Numbered from the stretch's first letter, positions 1 through 8,732 are shown. The stretch: 34,961 nt of DNA from CAZKRL01 sp964555295 (GCA_964555295.1 CAZKRL010000033.1:1-34961), one strand, 5' to 3'. The notes: generated by a model not told the origin, from the sequence alone. Made by a program: numbers and translations.

Positions 1-25
1 GGTTAATTGGTTAAGGTTAGGCAAC

Positions 26-53
26 ACCCCTGCAACGGCGGGGGTTTTCCTTT
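26..53 (+). terminator. Rho-independent terminator of an upstream plus-strand gene
   Basis: An 8-bp GC-rich stem (26-33 pairing with 38-45, one T-G wobble) closes a 4-base AACG loop and is followed on the plus strand by a T-rich run (45-57). The T-tract is only on the plus-strand side, so this terminates a transcript entering from before position 1, whose gene is not in the window. It is not the terminator of aroQ, which is transcribed towards it; no separate aroQ terminator is visible. Confidence 0.75.
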
Positions 54-93
54 TTATTTAAGAGTCTCTTTCGCGAATGGATGAAGCTTAATT

Positions 94-516
94 CTATAGA
101 GAAAGTAAGAATTGAATCGCAGAACGGTAACCTTTAAGACCTAATCCGGAAATTAAACCCAGGCATGCACCGGCTGTTATACAGCTTTGACGAAAATCTT
201 CCCTCTTATAAAGATTGGAAATATGTACTTCAATAACGGGAAGACTCACGGATGCTATGGCGTCACGAATAGCGACGCTGGTATGTGAGTAGCCGCCGGG
301 ATTAATAATGATACCTGTGGAAATACCGGAGGAGGCATGAATTTTATTTATTATCTCACCTTCTACATTACTTTGAAAATAGGTGATATCGATGTCATGA
401 AATTCATCTCTTATGCTGCGTAAATAATCTTCGAATGACTCTCTGCCGTAAATCTCTGTTTCTCGCTGGCCCAGCAGATTGAGATTGGGCCCGTTGATAA
501 TCGTAATGGTTTTCAT
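94..516 (-). CDS. aroQ: 3-dehydroquinate dehydratase, type II (AroQ)
   Basis: This enzyme removes water from 3-dehydroquinate to give 3-dehydroshikimate in the shikimate pathway to chorismate and aromatic amino acids, in the cytoplasm. The protein is 140 residues, the usual length of the small dodecameric type II family. Family hallmarks are visible in order: the N-terminal IINGPNLNLLGQRE segment with the active-site loop tyrosine (Y23 in EIYG), the QSNVEGE motif near residue 48, the NPGGYSHTS motif near residue 73 and the EVHISN motif near residue 95. The start ATG lies three bases after the stop codon (TAA) of the upstream 1298-residue gene, so the two are probably co-transcribed, although their functions are not obviously related. 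Identification is firm. Confidence 0.97.
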   Translation of the reverse strand: MKTITIINGPNLNLLGQRETEIYGRESFEDYLRSIRDEFHDIDITYFQSNVEGEIINKIHASSGISTGIIINPGGYSHTSVAIRDAIASVSLPVIEVHISNLYKREDFRQSCITAGACLGLISGLGLKGYRSAIQFLLSL

Positions 517-519
517 GCA

Positions 520-3500
520 TTAATCGGGTATCAATACGGTAGCATTATGCCAAGTTTCCTCTGTAATGCTTCGCCCATTGTGGAAATAATAAATAGCAGA
601 TTTTGAAACTACTTTTTTGTACCGGTCAACCTTATTACCCACTCTAACAGTTCGCTCGGTTATGGTCTTATTGCCCATTTTGTATGAGTTTTCAGTTACT
701 CCTTGGCGCAAATGTTCCGTCCCGGGTTGACTTGAATAATTCTCTGGATCGGTCATCTTGCCTGGGTTTCTTTCGAAAAGCTCCTTTCTTGTTTCGTATT
801 GTTTCTGAGCGATTTTGATTTCTGATTGACGCCTTGCATAGTCTACTTGCAGGGCGAGGGTGTTAATTTTTCGAGCGGTCTCTTTTCTTCTGATGTCACT
901 TCCCGAGCTGACCGCCATTTGCGCCTCTTTCTTCCGTTCTATTCGTAATTGGTTATTGCTAATTCGTTGATCAGCTGACTTGCGATTATCCTCATCATAT
1001 CGTTTTTGTGACTTTTTGATTTTTTCAGTTCCCTCGTAATTGAGTGCCCTTAATTCATCCGCCTTTTGTGCCTCGTTTCTGACGAGTTTTTTCTCGCGAT
1101 TAATCTTTAGGTCGTTCAACTTCCGTTGTGCTTCACCTTTTCTGTAAAATGATATGAATTGCTGCTGAGAGTTTGATTTTGTCTCCTCAGTCTCCCTTGC
1201 CATTACCAATCGGTATCGGTCATTACCAACAAGCATGGATTGATTGCGTTTGATTTCCTCGATTTCGTCGGCTTTTCCCTGGATTCTTGTTTCAGCGCGG
1301 TTTTCACTGGATTGAACGTCTTGAGCGTTTTTCTTCTTTTTCTTATCAATCTGATCGTAATATCTAGACTGTGATTCTATTCCGGCTGTGGTCATTTCGA
1401 TTTGAGCATCTTTGACTCTCGCTAGTTCGTCAACGATCAGTAGTCTTCGATCGTCAGCCGAGGCCTCCGCCGTTTCACGATATGTCTCCTGTGCGTCTTT
1501 TCTGTCATTTACGGATTTTGCCTTTGCTGCATACTCTTTTTCTGCAGCTTCCCTATAGTATTTTTCCAATCGTGCCTCTGCCTCTAGATCCGCATCAGAG
1601 TCCCATTTTCGTTTACGTGATGTAGCTTTTTCGTTCTCAAGACGTAGTCTTTCTTCCTCTTCTCTCTGTCGATTCAACTCAGCCTCTTCAGCTTGTTTAT
1701 CCAGTTCTTTTTGTCGTTGTTCAATGGCCAATCTTTCCGCATCAGCAAGCAACTGAAGCGAGTCTTGTAAAGCTCTTTCCTTACTGATTCTATCATTTTC
1801 TTTATTGGATAAAATGAGATTTATTGCCTCAATCTTAGATCGTGGATAGGCGGCATCCGGTCGAAGCACCAGCGCTTCCTCGTAGCGTGATTTAGCGTCT
1901 GGAAATAATTCAGATGAGAACAATTGATCGGCAGCTGTGATGATTCCTTGATACTCCGTTTCTAAGCGGACGTCCTCATCATCTTTCATTTTTTGCTCTT
2001 TTCTCAGGAGTTCTAGAGAATCTCGCTCAGCAATTAGCCCCTGAATTTCAGTTATTTTCAGGAGTGGAAGAGATTCGGTAGATTTTAGCCTCGCAGCTTC
2101 TTCAAAGTGCATTATCGCTTCCTCAAAGTTTTTGGATTTGCTGGCCCTCTCACCGAAGTCCATGGACATTTTGTATTCACGATCAATGCGCTGGCGTTCT
2201 GCTTCTTCTCCCAATAATTTTCGCAGTTCTTCCTCGGCTTTAACTACTTGGTCTTTGGGATAAGATTCGGGGGGTAGAATACTGGATGCTTCACGGTATT
2301 TTTCTATGGAAATGGCATAGTCTTTTGTGGCAAAAAACTGATCAGCAATCGAAATGATAGAATCGTAAGCAATACGTTTTCTTGCAGAAGCTTTGGCTTC
2401 CTGAATTTTGGCGAGCATTTCGGTTTCATATGCGCCGTTCTTAAGTTTTTTTGCTCTCTGAAAACGATCCGTTGCCTTGTCATAATCTTTGGAGGTGAAG
2501 AAATCATCCCCTTCCTCAATCAGAATCATATACTGTGTTTCCAGGGCAGTTCTTTCGGCCTCGACTTTTGCAAGTGAGTCGGCCGTGGCCTGATCTCTTT
2601 TATTTTTTCTATCTGCCAACAGCGATTCAATCTCAGAGATTTTGGAGATCGGTACTGATTCTGAGGGTAGGATTTCATTAGCTGCTTTGTAGTGAAGTAG
2701 AGCCAATTCTAATTTCCCTGACTTCTCAGTGCTTTCCGCAAGCCCAATTTTCTTCTCGTATTCTTTGCGCTTTGCAGCCATTTCTCGATCGGCCTTTTCC
2801 TTGTCCTTTAGCGCTAGTTCCGCCTTATCAATTTGATCTGCAGGATATTTCTCAGTTCCATATAGTTTTAACGCGGCCTTGTACTTTTCTATAGACTTAG
2901 AATAATCACCTGCGTTGAAACTGGCATCGGCCTCGGAAAGGATGGCCTCGTATTCGCCTCGCTTTCCAGACTCAGCAATATCCTTTTCAATTCGTGCGAG
3001 CATTTCTTTCTCGTAGGGCTGGTTTTTCAAATCCTTGGCCTTATTAAATCGTGCTTTGGCATTTGCGTAGTCTTTTGATTTGTAGAATGCATCTCCTTCT
3101 TCGATCATCTTCTTGTACTCTGCCTCCAGGGCCTCTTTGGCGGCATTGTCCTTGGCCAACGCCTCCGAAGCAGCGCGATCACTTTGGGCCTTGCGATCTG
3201 CAAGTATTCCTTCCAACTCGCTCACCTTTCTGGGAGGAAGTTCTTCACTCGGTTTTATTTGACCTGCTGCCTTGTACTGTTGAATTGCCTGCTCCAGTTT
3301 ATTCTCGGTCTCTGCCTTTTGCGCAGCGGCAATTTTGGCGTCGTATTCTTTTTGAATTTTCGCCGCTTCAGCAGAATTGTTTTCTGCCTGTTTTATAGCA
3401 GCTGCGGCTTTTTTGATTTGATCCGCTGGATATTTTTCGTCAGGATAAATTTTCAGTGCTTCCTGGTATTTGTTGATGGAGTTCTGCCAGTCTTCCGACT

Positions 3501-4416
3501 TGAATTTACCATCCGCCTCTAAAATCAATGCATCGTATTTCGCTTTATTGCCCATGGCTGCGATTTCCTTATCGCATTTCACAACCATGTCACTTTCATA
3601 CTTGCCATTGCGCATATCCTTGGCTTTCTGAAATTTCTCTTTGGCTTCCTGATATTTCTTAGTAGCAAAGAAATCATCGCCCTCTTTCAATAATTTTTTG
3701 TACTCTGCCTCGGCTCCTTTTGCTGCATTTTCGGCATCGAGTTTCGCCTTGGCATCTGCTAATTTTGTTTTCACAGGTTCCTCATTGGGAAACAACGTTA
3801 ATGCTTGTTCGTAATTTGAAATGGCTTCAGCATAAACTTTCTTGATAACGTTGTCATCGCCGGCTTTCACGAATTTTTCAAAATCCTCACGCGCTTTGTT
3901 CTTGTTTTTGGCAAGATCATCCAGGCGTTTGAATTCATCCTCAATGGCTTTCATTCGTTTATCAGTGTATTCATTATCGAAACCAAATCCATCCCCGGCA
4001 GGATCATATTTGGCTTTGGCCATAGGTTCTTTCAAAAGGTCCGTATTGAATCCCTCTCGATACGCGAAGAGCGTTCCATCCAGGTTCATATCAAAACCGC
4101 CCATTCGTTCTTCAGCGGGAATGTTTTTAGTGTCCACTCTGATTGTCTTCGACAAAAACTCTCCGGCCTTGGAAAACTTTATGTCATAAGTTGGCCCAAG
4201 GGGTAGGTTAAGATCATACTTGCCGGATTTTCCAGCGTTGAAATTGTCGAATAGTGCGCCGTCTTTGAAAACTTGCACAGTAACATCTTCTAATTTTTTT
4301 TTAGTTAGCTGATCTTTGAGTTGTCCGTATACGTGTACAATCTCATTTTGAGAATACCCGCGGGCAACAGACATCACCACGATGCAGATCCATAATAGAT
4401 ACCTCATTGATTGCAT
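520..4416 (-). CDS. Large exported TPR/coiled-coil repeat protein of unknown function
   Basis: A 1298-residue protein that I do not recognise as a characterised family. It begins with a Sec-type signal peptide ending near YSQ (residue 23); ATG at 4407 (residue 4) is an equally good start and gives a tidier signal. Residues about 25-105 look like a carboxypeptidase-regulatory-like beta domain. Residues 236-818 are three tandem copies of a roughly 195-residue module, each with three TPR-like helical hairpins (EGDxFFxxKDYxxAxxxFxxAK, then EADxxFxxxDYxxSIEKYxxA, then a third ending in a KISEIExLLADR-like segment). A partial fourth copy follows to about 870. Residues about 870-1200 are highly charged, Glu/Lys/Arg-rich and predicted coiled coil. 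The last 80 residues form a separate, less charged domain. It probably sits in the periplasm or at the outer membrane as a scaffold; that is inference. It lies 64 bases after the FAD dehydrogenase gene and directly before aroQ. Confidence 0.85.
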   Translation of the reverse strand: MQSMRYLLWICIVVMSVARGYSQNEIVHVYGQLKDQLTKKKLEDVTVQVFKDGALFDNFNAGKSGKYDLNLPLGPTYDIKFSKAGEFLSKTIRVDTKNIPAEERMGGFDMNLDGTLFAYREGFNTDLLKEPMAKAKYDPAGDGFGFDNEYTDKRMKAIEDEFKRLDDLAKNKNKAREDFEKFVKAGDDNVIKKVYAEAISNYEQALTLFPNEEPVKTKLADAKAKLDAENAAKGAEAEYKKLLKEGDDFFATKKYQEAKEKFQKAKDMRNGKYESDMVVKCDKEIAAMGNKAKYDALILEADGKFKSEDWQNSINKYQEALKIYPDEKYPADQIKKAAAAIKQAENNSAEAAKIQKEYDAKIAAAQKAETENKLEQAIQQYKAAGQIKPSEELPPRKVSELEGILADRKAQSDRAASEALAKDNAAKEALEAEYKKMIEEGDAFYKSKDYANAKARFNKAKDLKNQPYEKEMLARIEKDIAESGKRGEYEAILSEADASFNAGDYSKSIEKYKAALKLYGTEKYPADQIDKAELALKDKEKADREMAAKRKEYEKKIGLAESTEKSGKLELALLHYKAANEILPSESVPISKISEIESLLADRKNKRDQATADSLAKVEAERTALETQYMILIEEGDDFFTSKDYDKATDRFQRAKKLKNGAYETEMLAKIQEAKASARKRIAYDSIISIADQFFATKDYAISIEKYREASSILPPESYPKDQVVKAEEELRKLLGEEAERQRIDREYKMSMDFGERASKSKNFEEAIMHFEEAARLKSTESLPLLKITEIQGLIAERDSLELLRKEQKMKDDEDVRLETEYQGIITAADQLFSSELFPDAKSRYEEALVLRPDAAYPRSKIEAINLILSNKENDRISKERALQDSLQLLADAERLAIEQRQKELDKQAEEAELNRQREEEERLRLENEKATSRKRKWDSDADLEAEARLEKYYREAAEKEYAAKAKSVNDRKDAQETYRETAEASADDRRLLIVDELARVKDAQIEMTTAGIESQSRYYDQIDKKKKKNAQDVQSSENRAETRIQGKADEIEEIKRNQSMLVGNDRYRLVMARETEETKSNSQQQFISFYRKGEAQRKLNDLKINREKKLVRNEAQKADELRALNYEGTEKIKKSQKRYDEDNRKSADQRISNNQLRIERKKEAQMAVSSGSDIRRKETARKINTLALQVDYARRQSEIKIAQKQYETRKELFERNPGKMTDPENYSSQPGTEHLRQGVTENSYKMGNKTITERTVRVGNKVDRYKKVVSKSAIYYFHNGRSITEETWHNATVLIPD
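1963..3711 (-). repeat. Three tandem ~585-base modules inside the TPR/coiled-coil gene
   Basis: Counting residues gives copies at 236-430 (195 residues), 431-625 (195 residues) and 626-818 (193 residues), corresponding to 3127-3711, 2542-3126 and 1963-2541. Every copy starts with an E(A/T)(E/Q)Y motif, carries three TPR-like units in the same order and ends with a charged linker. The first two copies are the closest, sharing for example the string EKYPADQI. A partial copy begins at residue 819. Confidence 0.85.
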
Positions 4417-4480
4417 GCTTTCCTAAAGCTACGTAAAAATAAACGATTTATTTGACAACGCCATTTTCGCAGGAGAATAT

Positions 4481-6049
4481 TTAAATCGCCTTTTTTGAAA
4501 TTGCAGAGATTGCTATTGCATTGGCTACTCGCTCACCATCCATAGCGGCACTAACGATGCCCCCTGCATAACCAGCACCTTCACCACATGGGTAAAGATT
4601 TTGACATTGCGGATTGTGGAGATATTGTTTATCTCGAGGTATTTGTACAACAGATGAGGTGCGTGTCTCCGGACCCACCAAAGTGGCCTCAGGATGCAAA
4701 TACCCTTTCATTTTTGTATCAAAAGATTGAAAGGCTTTACGCAGTGAATGAGAAATATAGTCAGGTAAAAATTCATCCATTTTTACTGATGCAATTCCTG
4801 GCTGGTAGGATGAATTTAATTTAACCGTACTTTTTGTATTGCCTATGAAATCTATGAGTCTCTGTGCTGGTGCAGTTTGGTTATTACCTGCAAGTTGACA
4901 TGCCCGGCTTTCGATACTGCGCTGAAATTGCAATCCGGCCAACGCTCCGAATGGATGAAATGCTTTTATATCCTCCCATCCAACAGGAACAACAACACCG
5001 CTATTGGCGAAAGGATTGTTTCGCTTACTAGGCGACCACCCGTTGGTAACAACTAATCCATTTTCCGTGGCGCACGGCGCTATTATTCCACCTGGACACA
5101 TACAGAATGTATATACACCGCGTCCATCTATTTCCTCTACCAGTCTGTATTCCGCAGGAGGCAACATTGACGGCCGTGAATTGCATTTATATTGGGCAGC
5201 ATCAACCCACGATTGAGGGTGTTCTGCCCTGACTCCAATGGCAAAGGGCTTAAAATCAAGCGCAATACCAGATGAGATCAAGAGCTTATATATGTCATCA
5301 GCACCATGCCCGGTGGCTAAAAGCACCGTATTGCAATGTATTTCATTTCTGTTCTGATCAGTCAGTGAGCGAATCCTGCCATCGACGATTTTTAATCCTT
5401 CTACTTTTCTATCGAAATGAATTTCACCGCCCTTCGAAATGATAAATTCTCTCATTGCTGACAGGATGCCAGGTAATTTATTTGTTCCAATATGCGGATG
5501 TGCGTTTACGAGAATATCCGGGTCAGCACCGAATGCTACAAAGGCCTCAAGTATTCCGGCCACAGAGCCCCTCTTGAGACTGCGAGTGTATAATTTTCCA
5601 TCTGAATATGCACCCGCGCCACCTTCACCAAAACAATAATTAGAATCTGGGTTAACCTTATGCTCCCTGTGAATTTTAACGAGGTCGCGCCTTCTGCTCC
5701 TGACATCTTTGCCCCTTTCTATTATAATAGGACGGATCCCGTGTTTCAGTAATTGAAGAGCAGCGAAATACCCTGCAGGTCCTGCACCAACTATAGTTAC
5801 ATCGTTATGAGGATTCAATCTATCCGGAAAATTATCGAAATAACGAGATGTATAGTTTTCAATAAATGGCTCATTACTGACTTCCAATTGCACACGAAAA
5901 ATGACCTTTCCGTGCCTCGAATCAATCGATTTTCTTATTATACGAAAGTATTGAGCAACTGAAAATTCGCTGACATATTCTTCGATCGCATTTTCGATAG
6001 AATCATTAATAGTGAAAGCATCAATGGATATTTCTTTAACGGAATTCAT
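4481..6049 (-). CDS. FAD-dependent dehydrogenase (COG2509-type)
   Basis: A predicted NAD(P)/FAD oxidoreductase of 522 residues; its substrate is unknown. The N-terminal 80 residues form a small alpha/beta domain found in front of the flavin domain in this family. The dinucleotide-binding motif VGAGPAG follows at residues 87-93, then an acidic/basic strand end (IIERG), a GEGGAGAYSDGKL motif typical of the family, and a C-terminal FAD-binding motif (CGEGAGYAGGI) near the end. The open frame extends to a TTG at 6061, but those four codons lie inside the hairpin and T-tract of the preceding terminator, so ATG at 6049 is chosen. The gene follows the AT-hook gene and precedes the large TPR protein on the same strand. 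Oxidoreductase identity is strong; the specific reaction is not known. Confidence 0.9.
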   Translation of the reverse strand: MNSVKEISIDAFTINDSIENAIEEYVSEFSVAQYFRIIRKSIDSRHGKVIFRVQLEVSNEPFIENYTSRYFDNFPDRLNPHNDVTIVGAGPAGYFAALQLLKHGIRPIIIERGKDVRSRRRDLVKIHREHKVNPDSNYCFGEGGAGAYSDGKLYTRSLKRGSVAGILEAFVAFGADPDILVNAHPHIGTNKLPGILSAMREFIISKGGEIHFDRKVEGLKIVDGRIRSLTDQNRNEIHCNTVLLATGHGADDIYKLLISSGIALDFKPFAIGVRAEHPQSWVDAAQYKCNSRPSMLPPAEYRLVEEIDGRGVYTFCMCPGGIIAPCATENGLVVTNGWSPSKRNNPFANSGVVVPVGWEDIKAFHPFGALAGLQFQRSIESRACQLAGNNQTAPAQRLIDFIGNTKSTVKLNSSYQPGIASVKMDEFLPDYISHSLRKAFQSFDTKMKGYLHPEATLVGPETRTSSVVQIPRDKQYLHNPQCQNLYPCGEGAGYAGGIVSAAMDGERVANAIAISAISKKAI

Positions 6050-6050
6050 T

Positions 6051-6082
6051 AAAAAAAACAAACCGGCTTTGACGCCGGTTTG
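6051..6082 (-). terminator. Terminator of the AT-hook gene, abutting the next start codon
   Basis: A perfect 9-bp stem (6074-6082 with 6059-6067) with a 6-base loop is followed on the minus strand by eight T residues (6058-6051). One further base separates the T-tract from the ATG of the FAD dehydrogenase at 6049. It is a textbook terminator for the AT-hook gene, but its position in the leader of the next gene means that gene either depends on read-through or has a promoter overlapping this region. Confidence 0.8.
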
Positions 6083-6101
6083 AATGTATATAATTGATTA
6101 A

Positions 6102-6899
6102 TTATTTGAGAAATTCATTTTTGGGTTTGCCATTTTCAAACCAATTAGGCAACCCCCATAATCCTGAACGCATGCGCTTGCCTTTGTGGTCTTTTACAAC
6201 AACACCTGCTTCTTTCCTTCCTTTCATTTGGGCCATTACCACAGATAAATACTTTGATAATTGAGCCTTGTCTTTTGATGGATATGTTGAGGCCAGTTTA
6301 TCTGTTATCTCCGCATTAGTTACAAAGCGATTTGCTGTCTTGATAATTTCCGTTATCCGACTCGCCAAATTCGGAACTCTGGTGCGAGGACCTTTTTTGC
6401 CACTTTTACGAGAATTTTTAGGTGCTTTTTTTGATGCTGAAGAAATGTTGGTCGTCGCTTTCGGAGTGCTTTCAGATTTCTTGATTTCTTTGTTTAATCT
6501 CGGCCTTCCTACAGGTTTCTTAGAGGTTTTTTCAGTCGATTTGGTTTTACTCTTAATAGTATCTTTCTCCTTCTTTGATATGCTACTTGCATCCTTAGTT
6601 GCTATCGATTTGATGAGTTTTTTTCTGCCACGCTTACCTTTAGGCTTCTTTGCTTCGGTAGATGGAGCGATGCTTTCGCTAATAGAAACTTTTCTCGGTC
6701 TTCCTCTTTTTCCTTTTTTGACAGGCTTCGAAGATTTTTCAGATTTAATCAAATCTGTAAGCTCTGGTATAGAAACCTTTCTGCCTCTCAATCCCGCTAC
6801 TTTTTCCAATGTTTCATACGCATTGCGCAGAGCAGAATACTCTTTGTGAATCTCTTCGATTCGTTTCCGAATCAATACAAGAAAATTGTTTTTTGCCAT
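6102..6899 (-). CDS. AT-hook and winged-helix DNA-binding protein
   Basis: A 265-residue, very lysine-rich protein. Residues 1-40 are predicted helical/coiled coil. Three AT-hook-like cores follow in a disordered basic segment: KRGRPRK at 64-70, GKRGRKK at 88-94 and VGRPRL at 130-135. AT-hooks bind the minor groove of AT-rich DNA. Residues about 175-255 look like a winged-helix domain, with a helix near ITEIIKTANRFVTNAEI and a C-terminal SGLWGLPNW wing resembling HARE-HTH-type domains. The likely role is nucleoid architecture or global regulation, similar in composition to eukaryotic linker histones; this is inference from composition. A Bacteroidota -7 box lies just upstream, and a strong terminator follows. 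Confidence 0.85.
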   Translation of the reverse strand: MAKNNFLVLIRKRIEEIHKEYSALRNAYETLEKVAGLRGRKVSIPELTDLIKSEKSSKPVKKGKRGRPRKVSISESIAPSTEAKKPKGKRGRKKLIKSIATKDASSISKKEKDTIKSKTKSTEKTSKKPVGRPRLNKEIKKSESTPKATTNISSASKKAPKNSRKSGKKGPRTRVPNLASRITEIIKTANRFVTNAEITDKLASTYPSKDKAQLSKYLSVVMAQMKGRKEAGVVVKDHKGKRMRSGLWGLPNWFENGKPKNEFLK

Positions 6900-6921
6900 G
6901 TATTAAATTTTAATTAGTCTT

Positions 6922-6929
6922 CAAATATA
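6922..6929 (-). promoter_or_regulatory. Candidate -7 box for the AT-hook gene
   Basis: On the minus strand this reads TATATTTG, an exact match to the Bacteroidota TAnnTTTG element, 22 bases before the ATG at 6899, which would leave a leader of about 15-18 bases. The -33 position carries GTG rather than TTG, so the match is incomplete. Confidence 0.4.
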
Positions 6930-7065
6930 TGCGCTGAATTAGGTGCTACACTTATACTAAATTGAAATATCAAAATATAATAGTTAAAAACATACACCGG
7001 CACCTGGATTCACTCGCGCACAATGTTTCAATGGACTTTCGGATCGTGAAATAGGACTGATTTTG

Positions 7066-7605
7066 TTAGTCCTCTTCACGCCTCCGCTTCAATATTCGTA
7101 TTGCGTATGTTACTGCCAGCGCAGTTATCATAATTCCTCCGAGTCCAATCAACCAAGAAAAACTCGTCTTCTGCACGACTAAAAAGACTACAGCGATAAG
7201 AATAATCGTAGGGGCTTCGTTTAAAAAGCGAAAGAATACATCAGATCGTTTACAAACTCCTGATTGTAACTCGGCGAAAATTCTTTGGCTATACAATTGC
7301 AGAAGTATTAGTAATGCAACGAATCCCAATTTTAATTGCATCCAAGGTTGTAGTAAAAACGAAGGGTTTAACGCAATCAAAGCAATGCCGAAACTAACCG
7401 CCAAAATGGATGAAGGCCAAGTAATGATATACCACAATCGCCACTCCATTATCCGAAATTGTTTGATCAAAATATTTCTCTCTAGTTCCTCTTTTTTTTC
7501 TGCCATTGCATGATATACAAAGAGTCTATAGATATAGAAAAGACCGGCGAACCAGGTAATGACAAAGATGATGTGTAACGACTTTATAGTGAGGTAAGAT
7601 TCCAC
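7066..7605 (-). CDS. hemJ: Protoporphyrinogen IX oxidase HemJ
   Basis: HemJ oxidises protoporphyrinogen IX to protoporphyrin IX in the inner membrane, the penultimate step of heme synthesis. The 179-residue protein has the family signature at its start: an LH (H11) followed by WFAGLFYIYRLFVYH. It also has the WMQLKLG segment with the conserved lysine K92, the RFLNEAPT motif near 127-134, and four to five hydrophobic membrane segments. The only reasonable start is GTG at 7605, which places the conserved histidine at the usual distance from the N-terminus. A TATATTTG-like box (GATATTTG, one mismatch) sits only five bases upstream, so the transcript may be nearly leaderless or the promoter may lie elsewhere. 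It diverges from the oxidoreductase gene at 7706. Confidence 0.92.
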   Translation of the reverse strand: MESYLTIKSLHIIFVITWFAGLFYIYRLFVYHAMAEKKEELERNILIKQFRIMEWRLWYIITWPSSILAVSFGIALIALNPSFLLQPWMQLKLGFVALLILLQLYSQRIFAELQSGVCKRSDVFFRFLNEAPTIILIAVVFLVVQKTSFSWLIGLGGIMITALAVTYAIRILKRRREED

Positions 7606-7657
7606 TCGGCAAATATCGGATGTTATTCTGGCTGTATTAAACTAAATGATTTACCGA

Positions 7658-7687
7658 TTGTTCTCCAACTGGTGCTATCTTAATTTG
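7658..7687 (+). promoter_or_regulatory. Candidate promoter of the FAD/NADP oxidoreductase gene
   Basis: TTG at 7658-7660, a 19-base spacer and TTAATTTG at 7680-7687 (one mismatch to TAnnTTTG). The predicted transcription start, near 7693, is upstream of ATG 7706 but downstream of the longer in-frame start at 7646. It therefore supports 7706 as the true start. Confidence 0.45.
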
Positions 7688-7705
7688 CGCCGTGAATTAA
7701 AGTAT

Positions 7706-8713
7706 ATGATTGAAACAGATATTATAATAATTGGTGCCGGGCCATGTGGATTGTTTACCGTATTTGAAGCCGGACTGCTAAAATTGAGATGTCATTTGAT
7801 CGATGCACTCCCGCAGGCTGGCGGACAACTCACTGAGATCTATCCGAAAAAACCCATCTATGATATCCCGGGGTTCCCTGAAGTATTGGCCGGTGAATTG
7901 ATCGAGCATTTGATGCAACAAGCGGCGCCATTCAAACCGGGATTTACGCTCGGTGAACGTTGTGAGTCCATTGAAAAATCTGACGACAATAAATTCATTG
8001 TCAAAACGCATTTAGGCACGACTCACAAGGCGCCGGTGGTTGCCATCGCGGGAGGTCTCGGATGCTTTGAGCCACGCAAACCGCCAATCGCAAACATCAG
8101 CGAATATGAAGACAAGGGCATTGCCTATATCATCAAAGACCCGAATGTATATTCAGGTAAGGATGTGGTCATCAGCGGAGGAGGCGATAGTGCGCTGGAT
8201 TGGGCCATTTTTCTCTCCAATGGTGTTGCCAAAAACATTACCATGGTGCATCGATCCAAAAGTTTTAGAGGCCACCCGGACAGCGTGCAAAAAGTGATGG
8301 ACCTTGCCAGTTCTGGCAGAATCCGTTTAGTAACGGACGCAGAGGTAACGGGTGTTGGTGGGGCGAATAAATTAGAATATGTCACAATTACCCAAACAGA
8401 CCAAATGCCTGTTGAGGTAAAGACCGATAACTGGCTACCTCTCTTCGGATTGTCTCCAAAGCTTGGGCCCATTTCTCAATGGGGATTGCAAATCGATAAA
8501 AACTCTATTGAGGTCAATACGTTGGATTATAGCACCAATGTCGCAGGCATCTATGCGATTGGGGACATCAACACCTATCCAGGTAAGCTCAAGCTAATCT
8601 TATGTGGATTCCATGAAGCCACACTGATGGTGCAAAGCGCTTTTAAGCGTATCTATCCGGATAAAAACTATGTCTTGAAGTACACGACGGTTAATGGTGT
8701 GAACGGATTCTGA
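7706..8713 (+). CDS. Ferredoxin--NADP+ reductase, thioredoxin-reductase-like type
   Basis: A 335-residue flavoprotein that likely passes electrons between NADPH and ferredoxin or flavodoxin. The FAD-binding GAGPCG motif is at residues 10-15. An AGGQL motif follows near 38-42, then the NADP-binding GGGDSALDWA motif at 158-167 and a C-terminal GD-INTYPGK FAD motif. Thioredoxin reductases carry a redox-active CxxC just before the NADP domain; it is absent here, which, together with the length, points to the YumC/Chlorobium-type ferredoxin-NADP reductase. ATG at 7706 is preferred over 7646 because the flavin motif then begins at the normal distance and a promoter lies between the two. The gene ends in a shared terminator facing rplS. 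Confidence 0.88.
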   Translation: MIETDIIIIGAGPCGLFTVFEAGLLKLRCHLIDALPQAGGQLTEIYPKKPIYDIPGFPEVLAGELIEHLMQQAAPFKPGFTLGERCESIEKSDDNKFIVKTHLGTTHKAPVVAIAGGLGCFEPRKPPIANISEYEDKGIAYIIKDPNVYSGKDVVISGGGDSALDWAIFLSNGVAKNITMVHRSKSFRGHPDSVQKVMDLASSGRIRLVTDAEVTGVGGANKLEYVTITQTDQMPVEVKTDNWLPLFGLSPKLGPISQWGLQIDKNSIEVNTLDYSTNVAGIYAIGDINTYPGKLKLILCGFHEATLMVQSAFKRIYPDKNYVLKYTTVNGVNGF

Positions 8714-8732
8714 GTACGTAACGAACATAAAA

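Noticed and set aside
6050..6061. TTG start at 6061 for the FAD dehydrogenase
   Set aside because: The four extra codons are made of the terminator stem end and T-tract; ATG at 6049 is the first credible start.
6268..6849. Plus-strand open frame of 193 residues, leucine/phenylalanine rich
   Set aside because: It is the complement of lysine-rich codons in the AT-hook gene; the apparent hydrophobic segments are a composition artefact.
7646..7705. Upstream ATG at 7646 for the NADP oxidoreductase
   Set aside because: The extra 20 residues precede the usual N-terminal flavin strand and lie upstream of the predicted transcription start.
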